From Evernia prunastri (Eukaryota; Ascomycota; Lecanoromycetes; Lecanorales; Parmeliaceae), in contig NKYR01000007.1 of NCBI GenBank assembly GCA_003184365.1, positions 62,001 through 126,000 on the forward strand: a stretch of 64,000 nucleotides of DNA. The letters run 5' to 3'. The notes beneath the pieces are model-generated. The model worked only from the letters and a program-made list of their open reading frames with translations. It had not been told where the DNA came from and ran no database searches. Positions 1 to 11,169 of the stretch are shown here, in pieces (the stretch's first letter is position 1; every line of letters starts with the position of its first letter). The translations under genes and the position numbers were made by a program.

Positions 1-2696
1 CCAAGCGTCTGAACAATCGGACTAAAGGTCTGCCAGAAGTCATTTGCTTGATCAATAGCTTCGCGAGAATACTCCGCATTCCAAAACTTGTCCAACCGGC
101 TGTTCCAGGAGTCGTCATGTTCTTCAGTCTGTCCAAGGACTGTTTTCAGATTCAGAGTTGATTCCAGCCAATGAGCATCAAGATTTCGATGGCCGTCTTT
201 CATCTGCTCCCAAAACATGATTGAGTGAGGAAAGAAGTCCGAATTAGCGCCGTTGTGGACAAACAACAACTCAATACCTTCGTGCTCTCGGCAGAATGAA
301 ACGGCCGACATTAAAAGGTCTGAGCCTTTCTCGGAATCGAGGTCAGCGACAACAAACAATTGTGCAATTCCATGCTCCGATGGATGCCCATCCATCAGCC
401 CCAGCAAACGTGGCAACTTTTCAAATACTTCGCTGTGCTTGAACAGGAGTTTTGCTATATCAATGATGACAATGCTGCTTTCGTCTTCAGGGATGATCAG
501 AGCGTTTCGATGCATGATAGCCTTCTCTAAGTATTGACCGGCCAGCCAAGCGTCCTCGGGAATCATCTCTTCATAAACCTGACGTTGCATCGTTCGAAGG
601 TCCATGTCAATCTTCTGGCTCATGGTCTGCAACCACGCCTCATTTCGAGGCATCGCCACTCCGTTGGCGAAGAACGGTGCAGGAGCCCCGTCCGCTCCAA
701 GTCGTTTAAGATACTCCTTTGTATTCTGAACTCGAGACTCGGACCCCGTCGCGTCAAGAACAGTCTGGAATTCAGCTATATTCTGATCTCTGCGAAGGCT
801 TCGATCTTTGATGGTGAAATCAAAATCGGCCTTATGGGCAATCGAAACCCGTTTTCCAGTCGCTGACTGTTGTGTGTTAGAAATCGAACACATATCATGA
901 GAGGCGACCTACCGCTTCCAAGTACGCAAAAACAGCACTGAGTCCGTAGGTATCCAAAAGGTGATACACAATCTTTGCCTGGTCTATGGCAGCCGCTGAG
1001 GATGCCATAGGCACTATACCAAAGCGAATCGGTATCTTGCGCTTGACGAAAGTCTGTAGGGTTTCTACGAGCAGCTCGACGTCTTTTACGTCCGTCAGAT
1101 CAAGTGGTATGATGACATTGTGAATATCGCGCCGGACCTGAGGCAGTTGGCCAGGGTATGTTCGCTGCAGAAGCTGCAACGCAAATTAGTATCATACCGT
1201 ATCTTTTAGTATAGATTCATACTTACTGCAGAAGTATGGGTGGGCCAGCCGCTATACCGCTTGTCTTTTTCAATGTCGTTAAGCCAGACAATGACTTTAC
1301 CGCCCTCAAGGTCATCACGGTAGTCATAACGCTGTGCGTCGCCTTCTACTTTAGAGCTGGCAATGGCCTCGTGCGATAGGATCTGCACTGCCTCTGATCC
1401 ACTAAATCCAATCTCACGCAGGTTATTCACAATGGAGCGTTCACGTCGCAGCTGTTCGAGCAGTCCAAAAGCGTCCATCTGCCGAGCCTGCACTTGCATC
1501 CCGTTCATCCATATGACATTGTACCCTGCTGGCAAAAAGACGTTACGATTGAGACTGTGTTCTTTCACAAAATCTGTAGATGCATTAAGTTTGGTTATTG
1601 CTGAAGAGTGTTTGGGAAAGTCTTGAGAGACCTTAACCAAAGTGTCAAAAGGGTCATCGCTTGCCATCACGAAGCTTGCAGTTTTGAGGCCAAGACCCAA
1701 TAGCTCTTTAGACGACAAAGGCTTGAGATCTGCTACTTCTTCCATCTCTAAGAGAAACTCTCCCGCAGCTGCTCCGTTTCCTGCCGAGAGCCCTTGATCA
1801 TCTGCCTCTTCTGATCCAGCAGCTCTGTCGTCAATGACAATATAGTCTGTTCTCTTGAGAGCAAGCTCTATCCCATAACCGTTTACCACCAATGGCTTTG
1901 CTGATTGAGACTGAGAGGGCCTGTACCGAATTCGATATGACGTCCGACCATTACGAGCCGTGGTACTTATCGTTTGGTGGAATTGACTGAAAAGAGGGGA
2001 TGTGATATCGGTGTAGAGTATTGAAGGAGCTTCGACCAGTTTAGAGCTTGTGCCGAGGATGCGATCAAACGGCAAACTCTCAGGATTTCTAAGGATTTCA
2101 GATGAGCGTATGACCGATAGAAGGGTGGTTACAAATTACTTCAATGCTCCAACGTCCTGCTGAGCTCGGTCCAAAGCGGGCGAGCAATATTGTTTCCCAT
2201 CGAAATGCACCCATACTGGGCATGCTGCATCTTGCGCTATCATCAAAGCAGGTTCCACGGATGTTTCGTAGTAATGATATTGGGCTTCTATCCGGGGGGC
2301 AGCAGAGTGTATGGATAGTGCAAATTGAAAGGAAGACAACGCTTCCGCATCCGTGATATGTCCATCGTCCTGTAGGACCTGCAAAAAGGTGCTATACAGC
2401 TCTTGGTCCGAATTGCAATCCGCAAAGCGTCCTTCAGCAATCCGATCAAGGATTGGGAAATAGGCAGTCGAGTTCTCTTCCGCGGCTGTTTCCCTACACA
2501 ATGTCAGTTCTTCCATGCAACGCGGCATCTGAACTTTGAGGGCCACCAACAGCAGCTCTAGTATGTAAGGAGGAGCGTTGAAAGAAGCTTGGAGAGCGAC
2601 GTTCACAGTTGGGCCAGCAAAAATATGCCGGGCTGTGAAAGGGGACAACACCAGCAGGACTCCGAGGAGCTCAGACGGTAACAGAGAAAGGCGCAT
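1..2696 (-). CDS. gpt1: UDP-glucose:glycoprotein glucosyltransferase, N-terminal part (runs off left edge)
   Basis: Enzyme of the ER lumen that re-glucosylates misfolded N-glycoproteins so that they re-enter the calnexin cycle. I read four exons: 2696..2140, 2088..1227, 1173..913 and 866..<1. The introns are 51, 53 and 46 nt, all GT..AG, and the frame is kept throughout. The start codon is followed by a hydrophobic signal peptide and then VNVALQASFNAPPYILELL, the usual family N-terminus. Further on come LPFDRILG, YTDITSPLF and TYPGQLPQVRRDI, family landmarks of the thioredoxin-like folding-sensor domains. About 848 residues are inside the window. The C-terminal glycosyltransferase domain must lie to the left, so catalytic residues cannot be checked. 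The first two exons are in one frame separated by a TAA inside intron 1, so the intron is required. It is divergent from the PhzF-like gene. Family assignment is secure; the symbol follows fission yeast. Confidence 0.93.
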
Positions 2697-3122
2697 GACT
2701 CCGGTAATTTCAAGGCTCCTGCTGCTGCTGATGCATACTGTTCATGTCTGTGATAGAGTAGCAAAGGGGAGCTTCAATTGTGCTAACGGGGCATTGACGC
2801 TATTGACAAGATCGAGGTATGAGGTTCCATCAGCCTTGCACGCGACTGTATCTTCGAGACAAGATGCCGCGAGCTCTGCGTCAAAGGGCCACATTTAATG
2901 ATTGACCATCGGATTATCTAATTCGCCGTTTGATAGTTCCGATGTATAGCCGCCGCCAGAAAATAGCGGTCTTCGTGTAACTTCAGAATTTACACGTTAT
3001 TATTACCAGGTCTTTTCGATGAAAACAATCAGGCACCGTTAAAAGACCTCTCTGCTCCGTGGGTTGGCAGTAGCCGCTTCTCTTTCTTGTTGACACCTTT
3101 TTCAAATGAACATCTTAGCAAC
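2697..3122. promoter_or_regulatory. Shared upstream region of gpt1 (-) and the PhzF-like gene (+)
   Basis: This 426-base stretch separates two divergent start codons and should hold both promoters. I see no clear TATA box or repeat. The role is inferred from position only. Confidence 0.4.
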
Positions 3123-4184
3123 ATGAATACATTTGAACTGCGCCTCCAAGAATTGGCTTCGAATGCGAATTCTCGTGAAATAACGCCTCGCCCACGAACC
3201 AGTACCAAGAAAAGTACTCCCTCTAATTCTCTCCCTTGCTCAACCCTCGACGTTTTTACGACAACCCGTTTCAAAGGGAACCAACTTGCAGTGGTTCATC
3301 ATCCTTCCTCACTGTCTCTCCCCGCTTTAGTTCTTTCGCAAGAAACCAAACAAAGAATAGCACGCGAATTCAACTTCTCGGAAACGGTCTTCCTTCATGA
3401 TGCCCCTGTGGGAACGTCAGATCGGCGACTCGACATCTTCACGCTTAAGGAGGAACTTCCTTTCGCCGGTCATCCCATCATTGGAACTATCTGTCACGTG
3501 TGCCAGAGCGAGGAGCCTCCTTTAGAGAATGTGACTTTGCTCTGTAAAGCAGGGCCTATCTTTGGACGATATGATCCTGAAACACAGCTTGCAGAAGCAG
3601 AGATCCCGCATAACGTGAGGATCCATCAGACACCTGTAACTGGCAGATCAGTTCTCAAGGCACAGCCATATCTATCCAGAACTTCCGTAGTAACCAACGA
3701 GCTTCGCGTTGTCTCCATTGTCAAGGGAATGTCCTTTGTGCTTATACAGGTGCCTTCGATATCCCCCCACCTCGAGAAGCTTGAAGCTAGCCGTCAGAGT
3801 GTTGACTGCGATTCCGTGAAGTTAGATGAAGGTTGGACACCATCATTTGTCGGCACCTATTTTTACGCAATTACCTCACAAAGCAGCGACAAAATCACTA
3901 GGCTGAGGGCAAGAATGCTAGAGCCTGGTGTCGGCGAGGACTCGGCAACTGGTAGTGCAGCAAGCACGGTGGCTTCGTTCCTGGCTCTGAAGGATGGTAT
4001 AGGAAACATGACATCCTACTACTCAATTGAGCAAGGTGTTGAGATGGGGCGGGCAAGTGAAATTCAAGTGAAAGTCACTTTGGATGCAACCGGAAAAGCC
4101 GTTGAGAAGGTTGTTCTAGCGGGGAGGGCTGTCCGCGTTACACAAGGAGTTTTGTACCTGCCTGAGAGCGAGACAAGCACATGA
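3123..4184 (+). CDS. PhzF family protein (phenazine biosynthesis-like isomerase fold)
   Basis: Single-exon gene of 353 codons. PhzF proteins have a two-lobed diaminopimelate-epimerase-like fold; most fungal members have no proven substrate. Seen here: LDVFTTTRFKGNQLAVV at about residue 42, the segment FNFSETVFLHD holding the expected catalytic glutamate, ELPFAGHPIIGT, and near the C-terminus VGEDSATGSAAS, the family's second glycine-rich signature. The reading frame continues upstream to a TTG, but the first in-frame ATG is at 3123, so I start there. That leaves a basic, Ser/Thr-rich extension of about 40 residues ahead of the domain, which is unusual; it could be a targeting segment or a sign that translation begins lower down. 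It is not beside any recognisable phenazine or other biosynthetic genes, so no pathway can be given. Confidence 0.88.
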   Translation: MNTFELRLQELASNANSREITPRPRTSTKKSTPSNSLPCSTLDVFTTTRFKGNQLAVVHHPSSLSLPALVLSQETKQRIAREFNFSETVFLHDAPVGTSDRRLDIFTLKEELPFAGHPIIGTICHVCQSEEPPLENVTLLCKAGPIFGRYDPETQLAEAEIPHNVRIHQTPVTGRSVLKAQPYLSRTSVVTNELRVVSIVKGMSFVLIQVPSISPHLEKLEASRQSVDCDSVKLDEGWTPSFVGTYFYAITSQSSDKITRLRARMLEPGVGEDSATGSAASTVASFLALKDGIGNMTSYYSIEQGVEMGRASEIQVKVTLDATGKAVEKVVLAGRAVRVTQGVLYLPESETST

Positions 4185-7100
4185 AGAGTTCATTCAACAT
4201 GTCCCATCCTCGCCACAGGGTAGACGTGACGTCTCTGCAACTGTGCTAGTACGAAAATCTCAGGGAATGCGTGATACCATTTCCCTTTGATAAAGACACC
4301 TCGATGAAGATGCGATATCAATAGCTGTCAAATTATTGCGTATTCAGTCAATTGAGGATATCAATCACAAATCCTCGTATTTACTCGTACCTCGACGGAG
4401 CCTGGCAGCACCAGTCAGAAGACTGCCAAAAGAAGGCGGCAGTCTTATTTGCTGGAATCTTTCGATCGGGTGACTGTGTCCCGGGTTGTAAATATGAGAA
4501 CCAAAATCTCGATAGAAGGCTCAAGTGCTTCCGTTCAGGATGTTACTTGGCAGAACCTGTATTGCAGATGTTTTTGTCTCAGGCGGTGCATCAGGTCTTG
4601 GCCTCCAATTTGGAATTTTTGTAGGTACAGATATCTCCCTGAGACGTCCGTAAGATAGTGTGCCCGAATTGCAGGGATAAATCCGCTGCTGAACAAGTGG
4701 CGTTTTTGAGCACGCTATCCAGCCGGGTTTCTACCTTACTCTAGAGTAAGTTATGACTGTAAGTTGAAAATTGTGTCAGGTCCGAGGGTCCTACCTAGAT
4801 TCAGCCCTCATCATGAAGTTCAGTTTCGTCCCAAAGACAGGATCTAAAATAGTCATTATGAAATACTTATATTGGACTATTGGTGACCAGTACTTGTACG
4901 TCTCGGCCCCTCGGGCGATATAGTCGTCAAAGACACACAATCACTGGCTGGGCTGTACCTGTAAAGACCAAGATAGCGTGGCAACTTGCATTGGTGGAAT
5001 GATCGCTGCCAAATTCAGTGTTGGAGCTCGAAAGCCTCATCCAAGCAATTACCTTCCTTCCACTATCTGTATTAGAGGGATGATGGGTCCAAGGGTTAGC
5101 GCGAACAACGGAGCAGGTATTCGAAGGGTCTCTGCAGCCAGACCACCCCATCGTTTGTTCCTGTTTGAGGTTCAAGAGAGCCTCTTGATCAAAGTTGTAT
5201 TCGGCCTTGGATGAGCGTAAAACGTGTCAACAGCCTGAGGATTTGACGCTTGGTGCGGCAAGCGGATCTCCGTTCATGAATACTTTATTGAGCTGGGAAA
5301 CTTTTGCCGGCCAAGGCCCATGACGCGCTAAACCTTGAAATTTCCGTGTTTGCTGAGTGCTGATTGATACGCGACCCGCGTACTACTCTAAGATTCGCCG
5401 GACCGTCTTCCCCCTGACCCAATAATAAAGTACCGTATGGTGGTAGACTGGTAGTTGAAAAGTTGAGATGTGTGGTCAGAAAGCAGCTCCTTTTTCTCCA
5501 ATACCTATTGAAACTTTCGATAGGTAGCCAGCCAGACAAACTGCATTGGAGACTTTGAAAAGGAGTGCTGGAGTAAGCCTTGAGTCTTAAAAGAGAAATG
5601 GTCGGATGGTGTGGCGTGCTCGAAAAAGGCTGCAAATGTTTGGTATGAGCTGGATGTGGTAATGTGTCTTCGATAGCCCTATGCACGAAAATGCAACATC
5701 GCATAAAGTTCAGCTCAGACTCTGACCCATCTGACTCTGTGTCGTATCAGACACTTGGAAGGAGTGATCATGTCGCTGACGCTGCAGCCCCACCAATACC
5801 ATAGCAGGACTTTTGCGAGATGAATTCGTGATCTCCAGCCTAGAACAAGTGATGAGCCCCGGAATCAAGATTGATGGCGATCCGTGTTCGGGAGAATCTC
5901 GAACCTACTCCAGACTGGAAAAGTGTGTTAAGTTTCCAACCGGCCGTCAAGCGTTTTTGTTGGACGGCACGGAAGCTGATCGTTGCGACATCGCTTCCGA
6001 ATCGATCATAGGTACCTACTTGTGTGAGAGTTGAAACATGAAAGGAGAGAGAGAGAGTACTTTCGCGCGTTGAAACTACCGTCCCGGTACCTACATGGTG
6101 CCATGAGCATGAGACGGGAAAGAAGTGTGAGAGGCGGCCGCAGGACCGGTTGACTGTTTGTCGCAACCTCAACAAAAAGGGAGTGTACATAGCCTGTGGA
6201 GTAGGAGAGTACGGTGGTAAGGTACTTATGGTGAACGGTAGTACATAGGTATGTAAGGTAGTAGGAGAGTTCGGTAGATTTAGAATTCAAGGATTATACA
6301 ATAACAATAATATGCCGCTTCGGCTTGATAAACTGACAGGGAATAAAGGAAAGATCCTACATAGTACCAGAGTACATAGGTACTGTACCTTACTCTGTAG
6401 TCTGTCTGTAGTATTTCGGTAGTACGGTACTCATTCGAGAATCGAGATTCAGCAAAACATAGCCGTGTCCTCCTGCTCCATCGCTATCCCCGTCTCCGTA
6501 TTCAGGGTGATTCACTGTCCATAAATCACTCCTGTTTCTCACATCACATCCTTCTGCATCTTCGGGGTGATTGAGCCTTGTTTGTCTAGGTAGATAGCGG
6601 CCTTATAATTCTTCCCACCCTCAAAATACCCACACCTTAAAGCATTGAGCCACCTCCGCCGCACCATTAGGTACAGCACGAGACCCTTCAGGTCCTAAGA
6701 CTCAATCACTCCTTTCCCATCCTACCTTGCCCGGCTTCCTTCGACCGTGACACCGTGTCATATTTATCGCACCTCTATCCTCCTCTTCATCATTCAGCGG
6801 CAGCCATTGTCTCGGAGGAGGTGGTAGCCCGTCCCGAATGTTTGCTCGCTGTCACAAACATATTTCGCATATCACATCGCTTCGGTCCTAAAATCGAACT
6901 CATACCCTCATACGCATGGGACCGATGAAATCCGAACTTCCTTCATCGTCTTAGGGCTGAGCGGACTCGAACGGTGAAAAGAAACCGCACGGCAACGGAA
7001 GCTCTGTATCAACAAATAAACCCGGCGTCAACAACCTCATTCTAATATTCTACTGCCATTACGGACAGCGGACTCATCATGACATTTTGAAACCACCTCG

Positions 7101-7195
7101 TTCAAGCTCTGGAATTTTATATCTACGGCTAAGGCGCTGCCCCAAACGCCTCCAACACATACTCCCTCCTTATACTACATTACCGCCAAACGGCC
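4185..7195. other. 3-kb stretch without a supported gene
   Basis: I find no frame with family-like composition on either strand. A short reading at about 4560-4625 gives VFVSGGASGLGL, which looks like the cofactor loop of a short-chain dehydrogenase, but nothing around it continues the fold. A 7-bp hairpin (GACTGCC/GGCAGTC) lies at about 4421-4444. From 6010 to 6430 the motif GTACCTA/TAGGTAC and relatives recur many times. The right end, about 6600-7195, is pyrimidine-rich and probably holds the promoter and 5' leader of the next gene. Confidence 0.5.
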
Positions 7196-8733
7196 ATGTC
7201 TCCCCACAACAGCTCCTCAACCACATCCTCCAATGATGGTGCCGCCTTTCCATGGATACTCGAACATCTTCTCGCATACCCGGGCACCTACGAAATCCCT
7301 TTACGAACAATGTATACACTTAATTCGACACCGCAAGCCCAGCAACACCGAGCTCAATCGCTTCAGCCCGGAACTCCCTCCTTATCGTCAAGTGCCTCAA
7401 GCCCTGATAGCTCTCCGGCATCTCCAAACTTCCCACCAGAGCACCAGCACAACCAATTCGCCGCCCAAAGCGCGGCGGACCACTTCAAGAGTTGCTTGAT
7501 GACACACATCAGTAATCTGCCTTCCCAGCCCTTCTCGCTCCCCCCGTCATTCATTACGTCTTTCGTCCGACGCTGCTTCCCAGCCGAACTTTGTAAAGTC
7601 GATTTCACGCAAGCTTTGACAGCATTGGACTACTTGAAAGATCTAGAGAACCGGAGGAAGCGAGAGCTCACTGTGGCATTACAAAGACTGGGGTTGGACA
7701 CTGCGGTAGCAGAACAAGCTGGAGGGGAGATAACCAACAACTCCAAGATATCGGATTGGGTACTCAGCATGCAGGGCAAGGAGAAAAAAGTTGAGGCATT
7801 GTATTCACAAATATACATTGGCCTCCGCCGCTGGGTGCGCACTCCCCCAACTCCCTCAAAATTGCCGCTAGGCACTGACATGTCGCCTAGACTTTAATTA
7901 ACGAAATGCGTCTTGAGCCTTTCAGCAAAGCCAACAGCATCGCCATGCTCAACACCCTCTATCCACCTTCAATGAGTACTGCTCCGACTCGTCAAGTAAC
8001 GCTCCATATCCTCACCTCTCAACGCAGCGCTTTCTTCCGCTACATCCAAGCCGTTGAGAAGAATGGCAAAGGTATCCTCAAAAACCTTGAACATCAAGGT
8101 CAACGCCCTGGCGATGCCAATGGCTGGATAGTGGTTAGGGATGTCGTAGACAAGTACCTACGTGCGGCGAACGGAGTGATCGAGGAATGCCTCGAGGTGT
8201 CAGGACCAGAGTACTTCGACCCAGCAATCGAAGCACACCGCCGAAGTGACCGGAGAGCGGACTCCGGAGTGAGCTTCGCTACTGGCGACCGACCTTCCAC
8301 CAGCAGCAGCACAGGCAGCAAAAGCAATGCTTCGGCGAGAGACAAGCCTCTTCCCGCCTCTCCAGCACAATCAGGACCACCTGTTCCGCCCACGCCCAAA
8401 AAGCGGGGAACCACACTAGAAAAGATTGCAAGAGAAATTCGAAACCTCCGATCACGCAATGATGTCAAAGAGGTACCTGCCAACTATAGCAGCGAAATGA
8501 AAGACACAAAGGTCCGATCACTGAAGAAGATGAAATCAACAAGCTCAATCGGCGGAGCTAAAGCCAAGCATGCTAGATTGGGTAGCGATGAGGCAATGAC
8601 GGACTTCAATATCGACGATGTGAAGCGGCAGCGTATGATATGGGAGGCGCAGCGAGAGAAAGAAAATCGTGTTCCTGGTCCAGCCAGAATGGGGGAAAAG
8701 GCGCAAGGGCCGAGCATCGATCTGGAGTCTTGA
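7196..8733 (+). CDS. Conserved fungal protein of unknown function
   Basis: Two exons, 7196..7834 and 7891..8733, joined across a 56-nt intron (TGG|GTGCGC ... CACTGAC ... GCCTAG|ACT), give 493 residues. The splice restores a smooth reading through RRWTLINEMRLEPFSKAN; without it the first frame stops at once. Near the N-terminus is WILEHLLAYPGTYEIPLR, followed by a Ser/Pro-rich linker of about 60 residues, then a mainly helical part (roughly residues 90-300), then a low-complexity, basic tail with PPVPPTPKKR and KENRVPGPAR. No signal peptide or membrane segment is evident. The mixture of a folded helical core and a disordered basic tail would suit a nuclear or cytoskeletal protein, but that is only inference. 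I do not recognise a named family; the composition and clean intron make me confident that it is a real gene. Confidence 0.82.
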
Positions 8734-9382
8734 GCAAGGGAGTGTTCTTTTCTTTTGTACTCGATTTATTGAGACTTAGCGAGCCAGCGAGGGCGTTGGA
8801 AGCGCCGGAAGGGTTTCATGAGGGCACGGATGTAACAACCACAGCGGGAAGACGAAGCATTAGCATCAGGTTATGAACTCCGACATCTCTTTTCGCGGGA
8901 GTCAGATAGATGATCTGACGAATGGGAAAAAGAGTGCAAGAGAACATGATGAAGAGAGTTCAATCATGTATAACGAATATGTATTGTTTATTACGTCCTT
9001 CGAACACTAGATGATTCGTTACTTTTGAGTGCAGTAGGAAGGTGCTCCGGACTGGTCCCATTCTTCATCTCTTCTACTCACCACCGCCCTGTGCCTACGT
9101 TTCTTCACCTCCAGCTCTCTATCCCACCCTTCATCGAGCAATCATTCGTCATCACCATTCGACGCCCGTTGAATAGGTTCTAATAAGAATTCTCAATCGT
9201 CATCAACAAATGTAAGTCAGATCCTCTTCTGATAATTCAGATCTTATATTAATACGTACAGAAATCTCCTCCAATTCTTCCAAGCTCAAAATATCTGATC
9301 CAGTACTTTCTATCTGAAAGTTCTTGTCACAGTAGTGATAGTCACTGCTAATATACTTCTCAATTCTCATAGACTTGATATC

Positions 9383-9480
9383 ACCTTGTGAGGTAGTAAG
9401 TCACACCCTACCCCGGAAGTACCCGGATAGCGCACCCCCCGGGGTAGGGTGTGACTTACCTCCTTACTACCTCACAAGGT
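9383..9480. repeat. Imperfect inverted repeat (34-bp stem, 8-nt bulge)
   Basis: The left arm (9383..9416) starts ACCTTGTGAGGTAGTAAG and continues TCACACCCTACCCCGG. The right arm (9439..9480) is its reverse complement, except for eight extra bases (GAGGTAAG) between the two halves. The arms are separated by 22 bases. Apart from the bulge the two arms match at all 34 positions. The extra block looks like a small local duplication of GAGGTA..AAG. No transposase frame and no clear target-site duplication flank it. Confidence 0.85.
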
Positions 9481-9555
9481 GGTACCCGGCAGTCTTAACC
9501 GCGCTTGGGCTTATATGAAACGCTTAGATTCTCGGGAATCGAATTAGATGGTCAG

Positions 9556-9726
9556 ATGAAGAAGATCGAAGACGACCTGGGCGAGCAGATTGAGGAGATC
9601 AAAAATGAGGTCAATGGTATGATGCAGGATGTGAAAGGACTCACGACCCGTCAGGCTCAGTTGGAGCTTCACGATGTGTCTACACCGGCGAAGGTGCTCA
9701 TTGAGTACGGCAAGAACAACGAGTAG
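9556..9726 (+). CDS. Small coiled-coil frame, doubtful gene
   Basis: A frame of 56 residues beginning at the ATG at 9556 and ending TAG at 9726. It is strongly charged, with heptad-like spacing (MKKIEDDLGEQIEEI, KNEVNGMMQDVKGL), and so is likely helical. The frame is open upstream to a TTG at 9505. It starts 76 bases after the hairpin. It could be a short gene, the last exon of a gene whose earlier exons I cannot see, or a relic. No family is recognised. Confidence 0.3.
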   Translation: MKKIEDDLGEQIEEIKNEVNGMMQDVKGLTTRQAQLELHDVSTPAKVLIEYGKNNE

Positions 9727-10107
9727 GAGGTTTTTGCTGTTCGCTCTACTTTGCTTTGCTCTTCCAAGCGTATACCCTACGGTGTAAGCACTCTGTGCTA
9801 CCCATTGCCATAGGAGAATCCGATCAAAACGCTGTTTGAATTCTAGACGCTGGAACAGAAGTGTAAAATACCTCGTAAATGACAAACTATCTCTATTGTC
9901 ACCGTTATTTGACATGTAAGATGAGGAGGTATCAGATCCCGAGAAGAGCAAATGTGTTGAAATTTTGCCCTAAAATACGTAAAGATCAACTTCTTCAATC
10001 GGCTGTTTGCCGAGTTGCTTTAAGAGTACAGATGGTAAACGTGCGATCATGAAACTTTCCAACCAAATTCCACCCACACAAAAATCCACTGGCTTTAGTA
10101 GCCTCCT

Positions 10108-11169
10108 ATGGGTTCCTTATCAGTATCAACGAATGCCTTAGCATCCCCGTTGGCCGAGCACCGCAACAAGGAGAAGCCCGCTGATCTGAATGTCCGCAAT
10201 GTCGTGCTTGGAGATGTCCTCTTTAAGACATGGTATCCCTCTTTCTATCCAGAGGAGCTGGTCGGCAGGGAGCTTGAGAGATTATTTGTCTGTCAATGGT
10301 GCTTCAAGTACTCTAAGGACCTCATGCCTTACCTAGCACACACGGTCCGTGCATCTGACAATTGGTGGATGTTGCTCCCGCTAATGAAATATACCAGAAA
10401 ATGTGCCCATTGAAGCACGAAGGTCCTCCTGGAAGACCGATTTACTCCCGAGACCTGCACGCTATCTACGAGGTGGACGGCGAGGAACACCAGGTTGTTC
10501 ACCACCAGTTTTCTAGATCACTGATATTGGCGCTGACCCATCATCCCACAGCTTTTCACGCAGAACCTGTCCCTCTTTGCGAAGCTCTTCCTTGACAACA
10601 AGTCCATCTTCTTCGATGTCACCTCTTTCAACTACTACCTCCTTGTCCACACCCCCAACTGCGCCAGCTCGCCTCAGCCCCAGATCGTTGGCTTCTTCAG
10701 CAAAGAGAAGATGAGCTGGGACAACAACAACCTCGCCTGCATCCTCGTGTTCCCGCCCTGGCAGCGAAAAGGCCTGGGTAAGATTCTCATGGGCGTGAGC
10801 TACGAATTGAGCAGACGTGAGAACCGCATTGGTGGGCCAGAGAAGCCGTTGAGTGAGTTGGGCAGGAGGGGATACACGCGATTCTGGGAGGCTAGAGTTG
10901 CAAGAGCTATTTTGGAATTGAAGGCCAAAAGGACGCTGAGTGTGGGGGAGATTGCGGAGGCGTGTTGGATGCTGCCAGAAGATGTGGTGGGCACGTTGAA
11001 AGAGTTGGGTGTGCTGACAGCAAGTAAGAGGGCCGATGGTGCTGCGATAATCAGTAAGGCGAGGTTGAGGGCCTGCATCTTGAAGAGAGGGTTAGATCCC
11101 ACCCCGCCGGTCAGTGAGGAAGGCTTTCTGGACGAATGGGTATCTGGACCTGAGGAGAGCGAGGTTTAA
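10108..11169 (+). CDS. MYST-family histone acetyltransferase, Sas2-like
   Basis: Three exons, 10108..10344, 10398..10493 and 10552..11169, with introns of 53 and 58 nt, give 316 residues. MYST enzymes acetylate histone tails from acetyl-CoA; the short length, the lack of a chromodomain and TWYPSFYPEEL near the N-terminus point to the Sas2 branch, which acts on H4 Lys16. Seen: the C2HC zinc finger (CQWC, then AHTKMC) across the first splice at about residues 58-82, PPGRPIYSRDLHAIYEVDG, NLSLFAKLFLDNKSIFFDV, the core ACILVFPPWQRKGLGKIL with the catalytic-region cysteine and acetyl-CoA loop, and PEKPLSELGRRGY with the expected glutamate. The usual YCQNL reads LFTQNL here, a departure from most MYST proteins. 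The C-terminal 80 residues look like a winged-helix continuation. Family assignment is firm; the Sas2 assignment is an inference. Confidence 0.9.

Larger units (their letters stand above)
8734..10107. other. Intergenic stretch holding a long hairpin and a small frame
   Basis: Apart from the inverted repeat at 9383..9480 and the 56-codon frame at 9556..9726, which are listed separately, I see nothing supported. A donor-like AT|GTAAGT at about 9211 and an acceptor-like TACAG at about 9262 could belong to an untranslated leader intron, but no coding exon can be attached to them. Confidence 0.45.

Noticed and set aside
5285..5704. 139-codon minus-strand frame in the 3-kb gap
   Set aside because: No recognisable composition, no splice partners, Ser/Pro/His-rich as expected by chance.
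7363..8483. Two minus-strand frames opposite the unknown gene at 7.2-8.7 kb
   Set aside because: The plus-strand frames join through a clean intron into one protein; the minus-strand ones do not.
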